DNA of 64,000 nt, from NCBI RefSeq assembly GCF_001641265.1, contig NW_020167543.1, positions 397,501-461,500 of the forward strand, read 5' to 3'. This document shows positions 1 to 11,200 of this stretch, piece after piece. The position numbers were made by a program, and so were the translations under genes. The first letter of the stretch is position 1, and the number at the start of each line of letters is the position of its first letter. The notes under the pieces were generated by a model. It did not search any database. It had not been told where the DNA came from and saw only the letters and a list, made by a program, of their open reading frames with translations. Source of the stretch: Pseudogymnoascus destructans (Eukaryota; Ascomycota; Leotiomycetes; Thelebolales; Thelebolaceae).

Positions 1-2
1 TG

Positions 3-182
3 CCAACTACACAAGCTGCGATTAACGCCATTCAAGTTCTGATTGAGTTTACGGAATCTGGGAATAGTGACACCTCAGAAGCACCAACGTTCTTACGTTC
101 TTTTGAACGTTTTGAGAGACAGTTAAGGCTCCTTGAAGCCAATTCACAAAGGCAGGGGACATTAGACTCATGGTTTATGTAA
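3..182 (+). pseudogene. C-terminal end of a pogo/Fot1-type DDE transposase (cut by window edge)
   Basis: An open frame enters from the window edge and ends at TAA 180-182, giving about 59 residues. It ends ...RQGTLDSWFM, which fits a PCNA-interacting (PIP) box, Q-x-x-[LIM]-x-x-aromatic-aromatic. A C-terminal PCNA-binding motif is established for Drosophila pogo transposase. About 100 bp downstream the sequence ends in ACTGTA, the reverse complement of a TACAGT-type pogo end. The family call is inferred from the tail plus the terminus. Whether the rest of the gene is intact lies outside the window. Confidence 0.6.
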
Positions 183-284
183 ATAGCTTCAATTTTTAAT
201 TTAATCACGTGTAATACATTTACTCGATTAAGTCGATATATTTTTGTGGATCCGAGGCATCGACTTATCGTATTTTTTACTGTA
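183..284 (+). mobile_element. 3' terminal region of a pogo-type DNA transposon
   Basis: Downstream of the transposase stop are two opposed copies of an ATAAGTCGA-like motif (around 222-235 and 259-270), then a T-rich stretch and the end ACTGTA at 279-284. The final TA fits the TA target duplication of Tc1/mariner/pogo elements. The other end is outside the window, so the inverted repeat cannot be compared. Confidence 0.5.
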
Positions 285-988
285 CATAGAACATGAGGCC
301 CATGATTAAACCACCACTTGCCCCCCCCAAACCAACTCCACACTCCACACTAACATACCCACCCCATGACGACGCCCCCCTGTGGCTGTGCATGACCTCC
401 CGCGCCCGATCGATCAACAATTGATATACTCACCTTATTATGGGAATGTGTACGAGAAGATTAAAAATTAAGATGGTAAGATGGTAAGGGGGAATGGCGG
501 CGATGGCGGTGATGGCGGTGAGAGTATAATAGAAGCAATATAGAGAAACATAGAGAAATATAGAGAAATATAGAGAAATATAGAGAAATATAGAGATCAA
601 TATAGTCTCATTTGATACTTCCGACCGTCCCGTTAGCCCTCCACATATTCTAGACTATTGTATGTACCTCGTACCGTCCCCCACCGGCGTGTCCATGTTA
701 CGGTCAAGTACACCACTGACACCACTTCGTAGTGCCCGTTACGGCTACACTAACTCCACCGTATTGTTACCGTACAGAGCGTACAAGGACGACCCCCGCC
801 AACAACCCACCCCCCAGCTAAATCGCAGCCAGGATCATCACAACCATCACAACCATCACAACCATCACACACACACAGAACCTACAAATCCCAACAAGCA
901 ACGCCGCGGCGGGAGCTACAGACACCGGTACCCGACACTGCTGGCATCTCCAGGCGACAACAAAGGGTCTTCCCCCACCGAGGCCACC
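285..988. other. Intergenic region with short tandem repeats, upstream of the patatin-like gene
   Basis: No supported gene. It holds short tandem repeats: aagatggt-type units near 470-490, GGCGGTGAT-type units near 495-522, and an 11-bp ATATAGAGAAA-type repeat at about 537-600. CCATCACAA-type units follow near 840-865. The open frame at 662-988 upstream of the chosen ATG is low-complexity and is treated as 5' leader. Confidence 0.6.
537..600. repeat. Minisatellite, 11-bp ATATAGAGAAA unit
   Basis: About five consecutive near-identical units of a TAGAGAAATA motif are visible directly. The array lies about 400 bp upstream of the patatin-like start codon. No function is implied. Confidence 0.8.
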
Positions 989-2975
989 ATGGAGACCAGC
1001 ACAGGATTACGACGGAAGGACACCACGAAAGGCGCACCTCTGCGCATCCTCTCTCTAGGTAACTAGCCATTCCTCCCTTCCCCCCCCCGCGCCTCTCCCC
1101 GCTCGCTCCAAGCTAACTTTTCTCCCTCCTAGACGGCGGCGGCGTGCGCGGCTACAGCGTCTTCATCATCCTCCAAGAGCTCATGCACCGAACCTTCGTC
1201 GAGATCGAAGGCCGCGCCCCCAAGCGCTCCGAGATCCCCAAACCATGCGACCACTTCGACCTGATCGTCGGCACCGGTACCGGCGGACTGATCGCCATCA
1301 TGCTGGGCCGTCTGCGCCTCGACCTCGAGACATGCAAAGAAGTCTACGTGCGGATGACGCGCAAAGTCTTCGAGACCGACAAGACGATCGCGGGGATCCC
1401 GTACCGCAGCACGCTGTTCAAGGCGAGTAAGCTGGAGGAGGCGATAAGGGAGTGCGTGGGCGAGCATACGGTGTTTCAGAGCGAGGGGAATGATGGCGAG
1501 GCGTTTGAGGATGTGCAGAGCCCGGTGGCGTATCCGTTGGGGAGGGGGGATAGTGGGAGGAGCGAGGGGGTCAGGAGGCATCATAGTAATGCGAGTATGT
1601 TGAGCTTTTCGGCGAGGGGGCCGAGGAGCACGTATGGGGAGAGGAAGTGGGGTAGTGAGGCGAGGTATGGGGATGCGAATGCGCTGCTCTATGATAGTAG
1701 GGAGAATCGCACGAAGACGTAAGTTCCGCCCTCTACTTCCATGCTCCAAAGATCAATCTCACTAACCCCAGCCTCAGCGCCGTAACAGCAGTCTACCAAA
1801 ACACCCCCAAAGGCGCCCCCCCCGCCCTCCTCCGCTCCTACGACTCCCGCAAAGAACCCGCCCCCGAATTCAACTGCACGATCTGGCAAGCCGGCCGCGC
1901 CACCTCCGCGACAGGCCTAGCCTTCAAACCAATCCAAATCGGGCAGAGCGTGTTCATCGACGAAGTGCACGGGCGCTTCAACCCCGCCCCCATAGCGCTG
2001 GATGAGGTGACGGTTAATGAGTACCCTGGGAGACCGGTGGGGACGTTTGTTTCGATTGGCACGGGGAAGAGACCGGCGAATACGGATGCGCAGGGTCATT
2101 TGTGGTATGATGATTTTTTGGGGGACTTTGCGGAGGCGAGGAGGAGGTTGATTGCTAAGATTGAGGGGTGTGAGACGACGCATCTTTCTATGCCTGCGCT
2201 CCTCGCGGCGAGGAATGTGGAGATTGACGCGTATATCAGGCTTAATGTCGAGGTTGGAGTGGGGGATTTCGGGATGAATGAATGGGGCCGTCTAGCTGAC
2301 ATCTCGACTTCCACCCGCCGATACCTTGCCCGCCCAGACGTCCAAGCTATGTCCCTCAACGCCGCAACACGCTTAGCGCGCATCTACCTCACCCGCCTCC
2401 GCAGCCGCGACCCAGCCGCGCCCCCACCACTCGTTCCCCCTCCCCGCGACCCAAGGCGAATGACCCTCCAAAACGTCCCCGAAGCGCCATACCCCTCTTT
2501 CGCAGCCGAGCTACCCGCTGAAGTACCAGCTGAGTCCGCAGCAGCGCCCGCGGCACGCCCAAGTAAAAGACGGAGCTACGATCTCGGCGCTGAATCCCTC
2601 GGTGTCCCCTCCCCCATCCGCGGCAGCCCTCGGACAAGCGACGACGGCCGCCCCGTCTCCGCCCTCTCCACCGCGCCTACGAACTCCACGACTGGCGGCG
2701 GGGGGGGCGATCGACTAACCTCCCATGCTCCGACGCCGGCGCAGTATTGGACGGCGGGGGGACAGGATAAGATCGCGATTGTGGCAGAGGATGAACAGCA
2801 AGGGAATGGACGCATGGAGCCCCCGCCACTGCCGCCGAAGACGCCGATTATGGGGGTTAGAGAGCATAGAAGGGGGCCGAGCCCGGTGTCGACGCTGGGG
2901 CCGCCGTATCCGTTGGATGATGGACCGCCGCCGGTGGTTAATATGGCGAGGAAGCCGGAGTGGAATGGGAGGTAG
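989..2975 (+). CDS. Patatin-like phospholipase-family protein, predicted catalytically inactive (3 exons)
   Basis: Spliced CDS: 989-1058, 1133-1718 and 1772-2975, giving 619 residues. The ATG at 989 sits in GCCACCATGG, an ideal Kozak context. Both introns (74 and 53 nt) have GTAA-type donors and CTAAC branch points. Splice 1 rebuilds the glycine-rich oxyanion motif D24-G-G-G-V-R-G, the hallmark opening of the patatin fold. Known patatins use a Ser in G-x-S-x-G and an Asp in D-G-[GA]. Here the elbow reads G-T-G72-T-G-G, so the nucleophile Ser is Gly. The Asp282 region reads D-E-V-H-G, not D-G-G. The region after about residue 410 is Pro/Ser-rich and probably disordered. It may be a pseudoenzyme with a lipid-binding or regulatory role; that part is inference. 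Confidence 0.88.
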
Positions 2976-4065
2976 TGGTGGTGGAAGGGGGGTGATTGTA
3001 CTTTTCGCTTTGTCGTAAAGGTTTGGGGGGATGGGGTCTGGGGGTCTGGGGGTCTGGTTGTTTAGTTGGTTGGTTGGATACCCGGTTGCAGGCGTTTTTG
3101 GATCGTTTTCTGTGCGGGGGGCCTTGATTGAACTGGGGGGGTAGATGAATCCCCATCCGATGCTGGATACTGGATCGAACACGGATGCCGGGATCTGTGT
3201 ACCGACCAACCTTTTAAACGTCAAAATCTACAAAACTACAAAGCTACATTTCACGAGCTGGGCATGGATGGACACGGGGCAGGACACGGGCATGGACATG
3301 GGCATGAATGGGATAGAAACTGGGATTTTCTTTCATTCTTCTGTCAGTCGCGGGCGTTTGTGGTGTAATTCTGCGGGCTGGTGGAAGGGAGGGGTGTGTA
3401 GGCATTGCGTGCGGATAAGGGTCATCTAGGGGGATGGGGAGGGGTGGGGAGGGGATCTGATGTAGGTTCCCGCGGGGGGGGTGAGGGTTATGTAGGTTAG
3501 GTAGAGAAACGGATTATTGCATACACCTACCTACTTCATGATATGCCGTGCTGTGATTTTTGGTGGTTGTGTTTCGTAGGCGCGCGTTTGTGGTAGCTTT
3601 TGGGGGCGTGGTGGCGCGGGAAGGGGAGGGGCAGGGCGGGGTGGGAGTGAGAAGGAAAAACCGGAGACCCCCGCCTCTGCGACTCTCCCTCCCAAAAAAT
3701 CGCCGTTTTCGGAATCCCAGAAATCCGCAAGTAAGTCCGTGCTAGCTAACAGTCTGGACAGCTCGCCGGTCGGGGATCGGGGGAGATGGGGCCGAGAGAT
3801 GACGGATGGATGGATGGGAGTTCCGAGAAGGGAAGTGGGATGGGAAATGAAGATGGGTTGGAGGGGTATGGAGAAGAGGTTTGTAAAGTGAAGCTCGTAG
3901 AAACCCAGCTCGTATAAACCCCCAATTGAGTAGTCATACTGAAGCAATCCATCCCCATTCTCACTGACCATTCATGGCGGCGGGGATTGAGTTATTTTTT
4001 TTTGTCCTTTCCCAGTTTCGCTATGGTATATATATCCACCTATCCATAAGCCAACATCAATCATC
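2976..4065. other. Gene-free stretch between patatin-like gene and tRNA-Leu
   Basis: It holds GGGGGTCT-type and GGACACGGGCA-type simple repeats (around 3030-3060 and 3280-3310) and C/T-rich blocks. Open frames on either strand are low-complexity and do not resemble known proteins. Confidence 0.6.
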
Positions 4066-4184
4066 GGACAGATGGCCGAGCTGGTTATGGCGCCAGGTTA
4101 AGGTTATACCTTAATATCATGTGATTCTTCACCTTGTGTTTCCTGGTCACGAAAGTGGCGTGGGTTCGAGTCCCACTCTGTTCA
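4066..4184 (+). tRNA. tRNA-Leu(AAG), copy 1, with 37-nt intron
   Basis: The acceptor stem is GGACAGA (4066-4072) paired with TCTGTTC (4177-4183), followed by discriminator A. The D-stem is GCC/GGC, the anticodon stem CCAGG/CCTGG, and the T-arm GTGGG-TTCGAGT-CCCAC. A long variable arm (CAC-GAAA-GTG) marks a class II tRNA. The anticodon loop begins TTAAGG, giving anticodon AAG. A 37-nt intron lies after the position 3' of the anticodon, and intron bases ACCTTAA pair perfectly with TTAAGGT across the anticodon, as expected for an intron substrate of the tRNA splicing endonuclease. A T-run just downstream fits a Pol III terminator. Confidence 0.95.
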
Positions 4185-4348
4185 TTGTTTTTTGTCTTTT
4201 TTTTATATGGTATTTAATATCATATATAACATTTTGCTTGTGAGGCCTACATTACCTTATTGAATATATTGCTTTCTTTTAATTTTACTGCCTGCTGTGT
4301 CGCTCCTTCCCATTAAGAAGAAATAAGCTAATGTTTATTTAAGTAACG

Positions 4349-4497
4349 TATTTCACAGGCGAAGCGATCAGCTAGGCGAAGCGATCAACTGAACTTCCCA
4401 CCTAAAATTGAGAAATTTACAAAATAATAACTCAACAACAACTTCATAATATATTCTAAAAATGTATGTGTATCCTATCCGCTTCGCCTGTGAAATA
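4349..4497. mobile_element. TA-flanked MITE (149 bp), 18-bp terminal inverted repeats
   Basis: The left end reads TATTTCACAGGCGAAGCG and the right end (4480-4497) is its exact reverse complement, with TA at both outer edges, as in Tc1/mariner/pogo MITEs. Two GCGAAGCGATCA motifs lie inside the left end. There is no coding capacity. About 100 bp of its body recurs, inverted and diverged, at about 34519-34620. It sits between two paralogous tRNA-Leu genes. Confidence 0.8.
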
Positions 4498-4644
4498 TAC
4501 TCTAATTGAAAGTTTGGTTGCGGCCTCTCAGTCACCTGACCCAAACCTTTATTTTTCCCACCACCCCGGCGTCCCACACACGCACACAGAAAATCGATCG
4601 CCTACAAAAGACGTAATAAGCGCCCAAAACAACAACAGCAACCC

Positions 4645-4760
4645 GGACAGATGGCCGAGATGGTTATGGCGCCAGGTTAAGGTTGTACCTTAATACATGT
4701 GATTCGTCATATAGTTTCCTGGTCACGAAAGTGGCGTGGGTTCGAGTCCCACTCTGTTCA
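4645..4760 (+). tRNA. tRNA-Leu(AAG), copy 2, with 34-nt intron
   Basis: The mature part differs from copy 1 by only one D-loop base (GAGATGG versus GAGCTGG). Acceptor stem, anticodon AAG, variable arm and T-arm are the same. The intron is 34 nt and diverged in its 3' half, but keeps the ACCTTAA segment that pairs with TTAAGGT. A T-rich stretch follows. The two genes are 460 bp apart in the same orientation, suggesting a local duplication. Confidence 0.95.
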
Positions 4761-4931
4761 ATGATGTTTTTGCTTTTTTGACATTTTTTGGTTATATTAT
4801 TTTTTTGGTAGGCGGATGAGGAGAGGGATGGGTTTTTGTGGTTAGATGGATGGATGGGATGTAGGGTTTTATTTTAAATTAAATGCCGTAGTAAAGGAAG
4901 GATTGGGTATTTTTTTATATTTTTGGTTATA

Positions 4932-5040
4932 CAGTAAAACCCTAATATAAGGATCATGTGATATAAGGATACTTTGCCAATAAGGATATTTTGTCCGCCC
5001 TACTAGGGTTGGCAATAAAACTCATTGAACAAGTTATTAA
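4932..5040. mobile_element. Pogo-type terminal fragment
   Basis: It begins TACAGTAAAACCCTAATA, a Tigger/pogo-like terminus, and contains three iterations of an ATAAGGAT(A/C) motif within 80 bp. No transposase frame follows. It runs into a truncated LTR, so only one end is left. Confidence 0.55.
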
Positions 5041-5711
5041 GAAAATCTCCTCCTTAAGGTGGGCCAATACTACCACATGGCATATCTCTACCAACTAGAG
5101 GCCTAGGAACATGAACGATAGCTCTAGAAGCTTCTACAACCCTCTATGATTCATTACATGTCATCGCTCCTTAGTTACCCACAAGATTGGTTAAGTTATG
5201 ACATAATTTGTCTATAGGTACTCTGACCTTGGACCTCCTTTTCACTTCCTATAGGCTAGGAACCTAAGAGATGGTTCTATGGGATTCTCTTACGTCGACT
5301 ACAGTTACCAAGCCTGGTTAGTCATGGAAAGTCTTGGAAAATGAGAGAACTACATTCCTTTAGCATAAATAGGATTGCCCTTTCCTTAAGAAAGGGCAAG
5401 CAGACAATACAGTAAATCGACTATCACATACTTCTACGTCTTTTCCAAGCTTCCAAGCATTGATCTTGTTATTCTCTGTTTTTGAAAAGTCAGTGAGGTG
5501 CTAACCTCTGACTTACCCCTGAGTTCTCAGACTCAACATTTGTTGCAACTTGTCTAAACCACTTCACCACATCATACACCTGATTGCTGCGTTGTGGAAT
5601 AGTCTAAGCTACAACCCTTTGGCTCTGTTTCCTAAGACAGTGTGTTGTCTTAGTAAATTCATCCCTTCCTTGGGTGGCTAGATTCTCATATCTGGTGCAC
5701 CCACCATTACA
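5041..5711 (-). repeat. LTR family alpha, copy 1 (3'-truncated)
   Basis: Read on the minus strand it starts TGTAATGGTGGGTGCACC at 5711 and follows the complete alpha copies at 48876-49507 and 61582-62510 until about 5058. The remaining alpha sequence is missing, so the left end is approximate. It interrupts a Helitron helicase frame immediately after the residues ...LQVLLP. Because the left end is lost, no target duplication can be checked. Confidence 0.75.
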
Positions 5712-5920
5712 AGGGAGTAGGACCTGTAGTCCAGCTACGGAGGACATCCGTGACATTGCAACGTAAAACTGCCCATGACTAAACATAGCTGCCCGTAGAT
5801 CAACACCTAGATGCTTAAACGACTGGTCTTGAGACTTATTAATAGTCATAGCAAAGCATAAGTGGACAAAAAATTGTTTACAGGAAAACTCTATGCGCTA
5901 AGCCTATAGAAGTAGGAAGT
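5712..5920 (-). pseudogene. Helitron Rep/helicase remnant (PIF1-like C-terminus)
   Basis: The minus-strand frame reads ...FAMTINKSQDQSFK...FSHGQFYVAMSRMSSV..LQVLLP. This matches the SF1 helicase region of Helitron RepHel proteins: the TINKSQGQ motif and the VALSR-type motif VI, the latter with an A-M-S-R variant. Only about 60 residues are present before an alpha LTR cuts it. Upstream bases hold further helicase-like codons with stops. Confidence 0.75.
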
Positions 5921-8234
5921 GGGGCTAGAACATAACGTAACCAATCCCAAATTTCGACAAATGATAGCCAATCAATCGGTCTTGGCCTTTTATAATGTAG
6001 TATAGTATAGACTTTATCAATTTGACCCGTTTTATGATTCTAGGGTTGCTAGAGTGGTTTGCTAGGGTTTGCTTACGTAATCGCTTACAAATCTAGGGGT
6101 GTGCGCGATGTCGTTCGCATAGCATACGGACACCAGTGTCCGTATATTGGAACTCCTTGCTGCTCCCCCCGCCACGGAATACCCCACTTATCTATCCACT
6201 CCATCCATTCCTCGAAAGGAAATTGTGGAAAAGAAATACGTCTCTGCACAATTTCGCGTGTTTGTGCCCCATGTTTTTTCTCCTCTTCTGCTTCTGGTGG
6301 GTTGGGTTTGTACCTTGTTTGGGAGGGGGCAGGGGAGATTGGGGGGCGATATACGGTATGTACTGTTCTGTAACAGTTACGGTACGAGGTGTGCTACTAA
6401 GTATTGATTCTTGGGGACTGATAGTTTGTCTGTTTGTCTTGCCCTTGGTGTTTCACCGAGGTCGTAGTTCACTCCCTATCACCTCACTCTCAATCGACCT
6501 ATCTCCTGCAGCCGGATAGCGAGAGGGGAAGAAAATGTGAGCGCTGAGATATCGGGAGTGTATCGATTGCTTCCCGCCGCCGCCGCATGCATCTCATTGT
6601 TGTCTCACACGCGACTCCTGAACCGTGAGGACCTGGCTGGTGGCTGGCTCCTGACCAGGTGGTGGAGATCGACCACCAGCGGCGGGGACGCGCGCGCACG
6701 AGCGGTGGGAACTGGGGATGGGAAGGGACGGGAAAGGGCGGACCGTGGGTGATGAGCGTGACCGGCGTGTGTCCTATTCACCGCCACACCGCGCACTGTT
6801 CGCCCACAACCCACCCACGGCTCTCTCTTCCTTCCATTTTCCTTTTTTCATTTCAGGAGAGGGGGAAGGAGGGCAAGGGTACAGGGAGGACGAGGGTCGA
6901 TCGTGGTGTCCGGTTTTTCCGGTTTTTCCGTTGTTTTTACTTCTACTTGGGAGCATGTACATAGCCCCCTAGGGTCCGTCTACCCGACGGTCAGGGCCCC
7001 TGGATTGTGATGCCTGAAATAGACGGAAGTGTCTCGGCAGAAGTGTTGGTCGAGATGAGATGGGGATGGGGTGGAGGGGGCGAGGGGGCGAGGGTGTTTG
7101 ACGCGTCTTATTGGCTGGGAGGGGGGGAGGGAGATCAAAACAATGATGTTTAGATGATGATAGATGATGATAGATGATCGTTTATGAGGGCTTAGATGAT
7201 GTTGATCATGCGTGAGGGTTTGTTTGTCTCCGTATGTTGGTTGTGTTGGTTTGTTTACGGTAGTATTATATGTAGAACCTCCAAGAATGCTCAAGAATGC
7301 TCAAGAATGCCCGGAATGCTCGGAATCTTCAACAATCCCCAGAAACATGTCTGTCGCGGCATTGTTTTGAATTTTGGGTTTTATTGTACCATAGTGCTGT
7401 AGATAAACGCGTCGTGCCTTGACCCATCGACGTTGTAGACAGAATCTAGACAGAATCTAAACACCCACTAGTCCTAATTAGTGCAATAGTAAACAATCCC
7501 AGGTCGCGACTTCCCCGTGCCCCCGTCCCTGCCTCACTAGCGCCAATCCGCCTAGGGGAAGTCGCGTTCCCGGCCTTGTCCCTTCCTATTTCGATCTTTA
7601 ACACCAAACGCACCACCCACCCGCCACTCAATTCTCGATAACTTCATTTTTTCGATACACATGAATGTTGCTTCGCGCGCGCATACGACTACGCGCTTAA
7701 GGATTCAAGAGAGTCGAGGGGGTTGAAGAAGAAGTTGTTCTTGTTGTCGTTGTTGTGTGTGTGTGTATGTGGGGTGCATGAGGCATTCAAGTCAGTCGTC
7801 TGTTGGTTCAATAAACATCTCTGCTTGTGTGTTGGCAGAAGAGACTATACATGCATGTCACCACTTCGCCACGTTGAAACGTTGACTCCAAGCCGCTTTT
7901 TGCTCTCGTTCACATTCGACCATCCTGATCTACCATACCAACATCTTGCAGCAAGAGAGTCTGTTGCCGCTCAAGAGACTACTACTCCCACTGTTGCCTT
8001 GATCTCGATCTATACCGACGACTCCCACAAACCAACCGACGACAAACCTACAAAACCAACAAAGCTTTTTGACATCTACTTTGGATGTTCACCCCTCATC
8101 TATCAGACCATATCCCCCTCTCACTATTTTCGATGAGCTGAGAGCCATAATCTGAACGTGCAAGATCGAAACCGCTCGTTCTTTCATACCTCCTACCAGC
8201 CACACCACCCATACATCTACTGCTTCACCATACA
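5921..8234. other. Gene-free stretch / upstream region of wee1
   Basis: No supported coding sequence. It contains ATGATAGATG-type simple repeats at about 7150-7200 and three AAGAATGCTC-like repeats near 7280-7310. C/T-rich tracts before 8235 fit a fungal promoter and 5' leader. Open frames here are short and have no recognisable homology. Confidence 0.6.
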
Positions 8235-11200
8235 ATGTCATACTCGAATAGCGGTGGCGGCACGCTTACCCTACCATCGCCAACACATGTTCGCCATGTT
8301 GATGTCACCTCAGCAGTAAGATCTTTGCGACGCTCGCTGTCGCGATCACCATCCGAATTTAACCTCAAGACGCAGAGAACCCCCGCACAGTCGCCAAAGA
8401 CACCTTTATCGCCATCGCCTTTATCCCCAGGGTCGCCCTCGGGACTTGGCCAGACACACCAAAACTTCTTTGGCACACCAACACATGCGCCTTCCCCGCT
8501 GGCGAAGCCCTTCCCACCAAGTGTGAAGTTGTCGCTCCGATCAGCGAACCGCGCAAAGAATTCACCCACTACATCTAGAGTGCGCACTTCCCCGAGGAGT
8601 CCACTAAAACGTGTCTCGACTAGCGAGTCCAACAATCGCCTTAACTCGCAATTCCCACTCGGCGTGACACTCCGAGAAGAATACGAGATGAAGAAGTGCG
8701 ACAACACAAGACCTACCGAACCCAAGAATATGGCGGCACAGAACCGCGAGACGAATACGCTCAACCCTGAGAAGAGCGCTCCAATCAACCAAGCGCTGGC
8801 AAGATTGGAGGGGAAACACGAGGGCGCCACCACGCCAACTTCGACATCCAGCCCATTGAAGCGCAGTGATGCGATTATGAACCTGGACCAGGCGAGTCTG
8901 GGAAGCCCAGTTGCAAAGCGTAGAAGCTTGCACGGGTCTGGGACGTTCGGCACTGACTTCAATGTCTTTGATCACGGACCGATGTTATCACCGAAATTTG
9001 ATATCCACGATGATACAAATATACCAGAGTTTGAGTTCTCTGCACAGTCTGTTACGGGAGGGAGTTCATTCTCTAGCATGCCAAAGCGCTCATCATCTCT
9101 GCGCAAGTCGACTTTACAGCAGCGCCAGGAGAAGAGCGCTTCGTGGGGAAAGAGACAGGCAGTATACGAGTTATCATCGCTGTCGAATGAGTACTCCACG
9201 CCAACACCACCGAAGAATAGGCCACGGCTTTCCCTGGATCAGTTCATGCCGCCTATGTCTCGGGATAGCCCATTCTCATCACAGCGCGCCCTCCCAAACC
9301 CGTCGATGCACATGTTTAACCTCCAACCCACACAGAAACAACACCCACTCTCCAGGACGTTGACAACATCTTCGTCAAGCTCCAGCATGCCTGATGAGTC
9401 TCCAACCCACGTTCCCGTCAATTTCGGCGAGAACCCGAGGCCAAAGCTGGACTTCTCAAAGTCTCTGCCTGTGGGTGCTCTGCGCCCCATTGCCTTGCAG
9501 ACCATTGCCCGCGAAGAGTTTGGCTCGAATACGTTCTTGACACCCGAGAACTACAAATCGGCGAAGCCGAACCCACTTGCATTCATGTCTACTGGGCTTA
9601 TCTCAAAGGTCAACCATCACCCGGAAATTATGCCCCGCGGAAACGTCAAATCGAATATGCCCGATACTCCGTGTAAGAAGCCACTCAATGGGTTCAACAC
9701 AATGCCTGCTCCATCTGTTGCAGGCAGTGCCATCGCGAAGGCTAGGCACATTAGGCACTCTTTTGGCGCCCCATCCACTCCATTCAACGCGAACGGAATC
9801 CAAGCCGTATTTGGCAGCTCCTTCGGGAATAGAGGTCTTGTTCGACGCGGTAGCTTTATCAGCATCGATGGCGATGAAGACAACCAGAACGACAGCCAGT
9901 CGGCCAGCGATCACGATCTGCCACCAACCCCGACCAAGCAAGCACTTACCAGTAACAACACCAACCGCGGCAGCCCACATGCGCTCCGATCTCTCCAACT
10001 TTCGGCATTTGGCAATGAGATGTCAAAGGTCTCCTCAAGACCAAGAACAAGCAGTAAGTTGAACCTGCTCACTACCTTCTGTGACCCCGAGGACAGCGGC
10101 GAGGACTTTCTCGACCCGGATTCTCCTTCTATTCCTGTGTACAATTTCTCTCCCAGTCCTTCTCTTTCGATGCCGTCCCTCGGATGCTCCCAAGTCTCCA
10201 AGGGGCCCAAGCTGGAATTTCCGGAGTCCTATTCTACCAAGTCTCTCGCTTCTCCCTTCGTCAGTCCTATCTCGAAACCGGACAATGCTAAATTTAGTCA
10301 CGTGGCTCCAGCCTCTCCCCTGGACCGCATAGATTTCATTGAGAAGCGCGCTCCGCACACGCCAAATGCAGATGCGCTGCCGCACGACGCGGGCCGTTTC
10401 TCGATTTCGGCTCGGAGGTCTCGCCAGCTCGCAAAGCAAGGTAGTGCGACAAGCGGAACTATGCCTCCACCGGCAACACCAACGACTGGCAAGGATCTTC
10501 AGACTAACGGAGGTGTTACTCCTGTTAACGGATCTGTGCCTGTTGAAGTGGACGAGGTCCTCACGTCCCTGTTCGAAACGGTTGAGAAGATTGGAGGAGG
10601 CGAGTTCTCGGACGTCTATCGCGTCACACAGCGTCAGGTCACTCAGGCCAAGGAGCAGTCGTTCTACTTGGGCACATCAGACTTTCCACTTGAAGGCGGA
10701 TCACCACCTTCTCCAGTACCGGACCGTGCCTTTGCAGTTAAGAAGTCTCGCGCTCCGTATACGGGAAACAAGGATCGACAGCGCAAGCTGCAAGAGGTCA
10801 ATGTGCTTAAGGCGCTTGGGCGTTCAGACCATATCATTCAGCTTTTCGACAGCTGGGAGACGAACGACCATCTCTATATCCAGACAGAGTTCTGCGAAGA
10901 GGGCACTCTACAACTGTTCTTGAGGAATGTTGGTATGAAGGGTAGATTGGACGACTTTAGAATCTGGAAGATCATGCTTGAGCTCGGACAAGGTTTGCGT
11001 TATATCCACGATGCTGGATATCTCCACTTGGACTTGAAGCCGGCGAACATCTTCATCACGTTTGAAGGTGTAATTAAGATTGGCGACTTCGGAATGGCAA
11101 CATCTTACCCAGCACAGCAAGGAATCGAAGGCGAAGGAGATCGCGAGTATATCGGGCCGGAGATTCTTCTGGGGCAATACGACAAGCCGTCGGATATCTT

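Noticed and set aside
662..988. N-terminal extension of the patatin-like first exon
   Set aside because: The frame is open upstream but low in complexity (His/Asn repeats). The ATG at 989 has an ideal context and is close to the conserved motif, so it was preferred.
3531..3971. 146-codon minus-strand ORF between patatin-like gene and tRNA
   Set aside because: Pro/Ser low-complexity content, overlapping frames on both strands, no recognisable motif.
8225..8962. 245-codon minus-strand ORF overlapping the wee1 N-terminus
   Set aside because: Antisense shadow of a Ser/Pro-rich region; no domain and no splice or promoter support.
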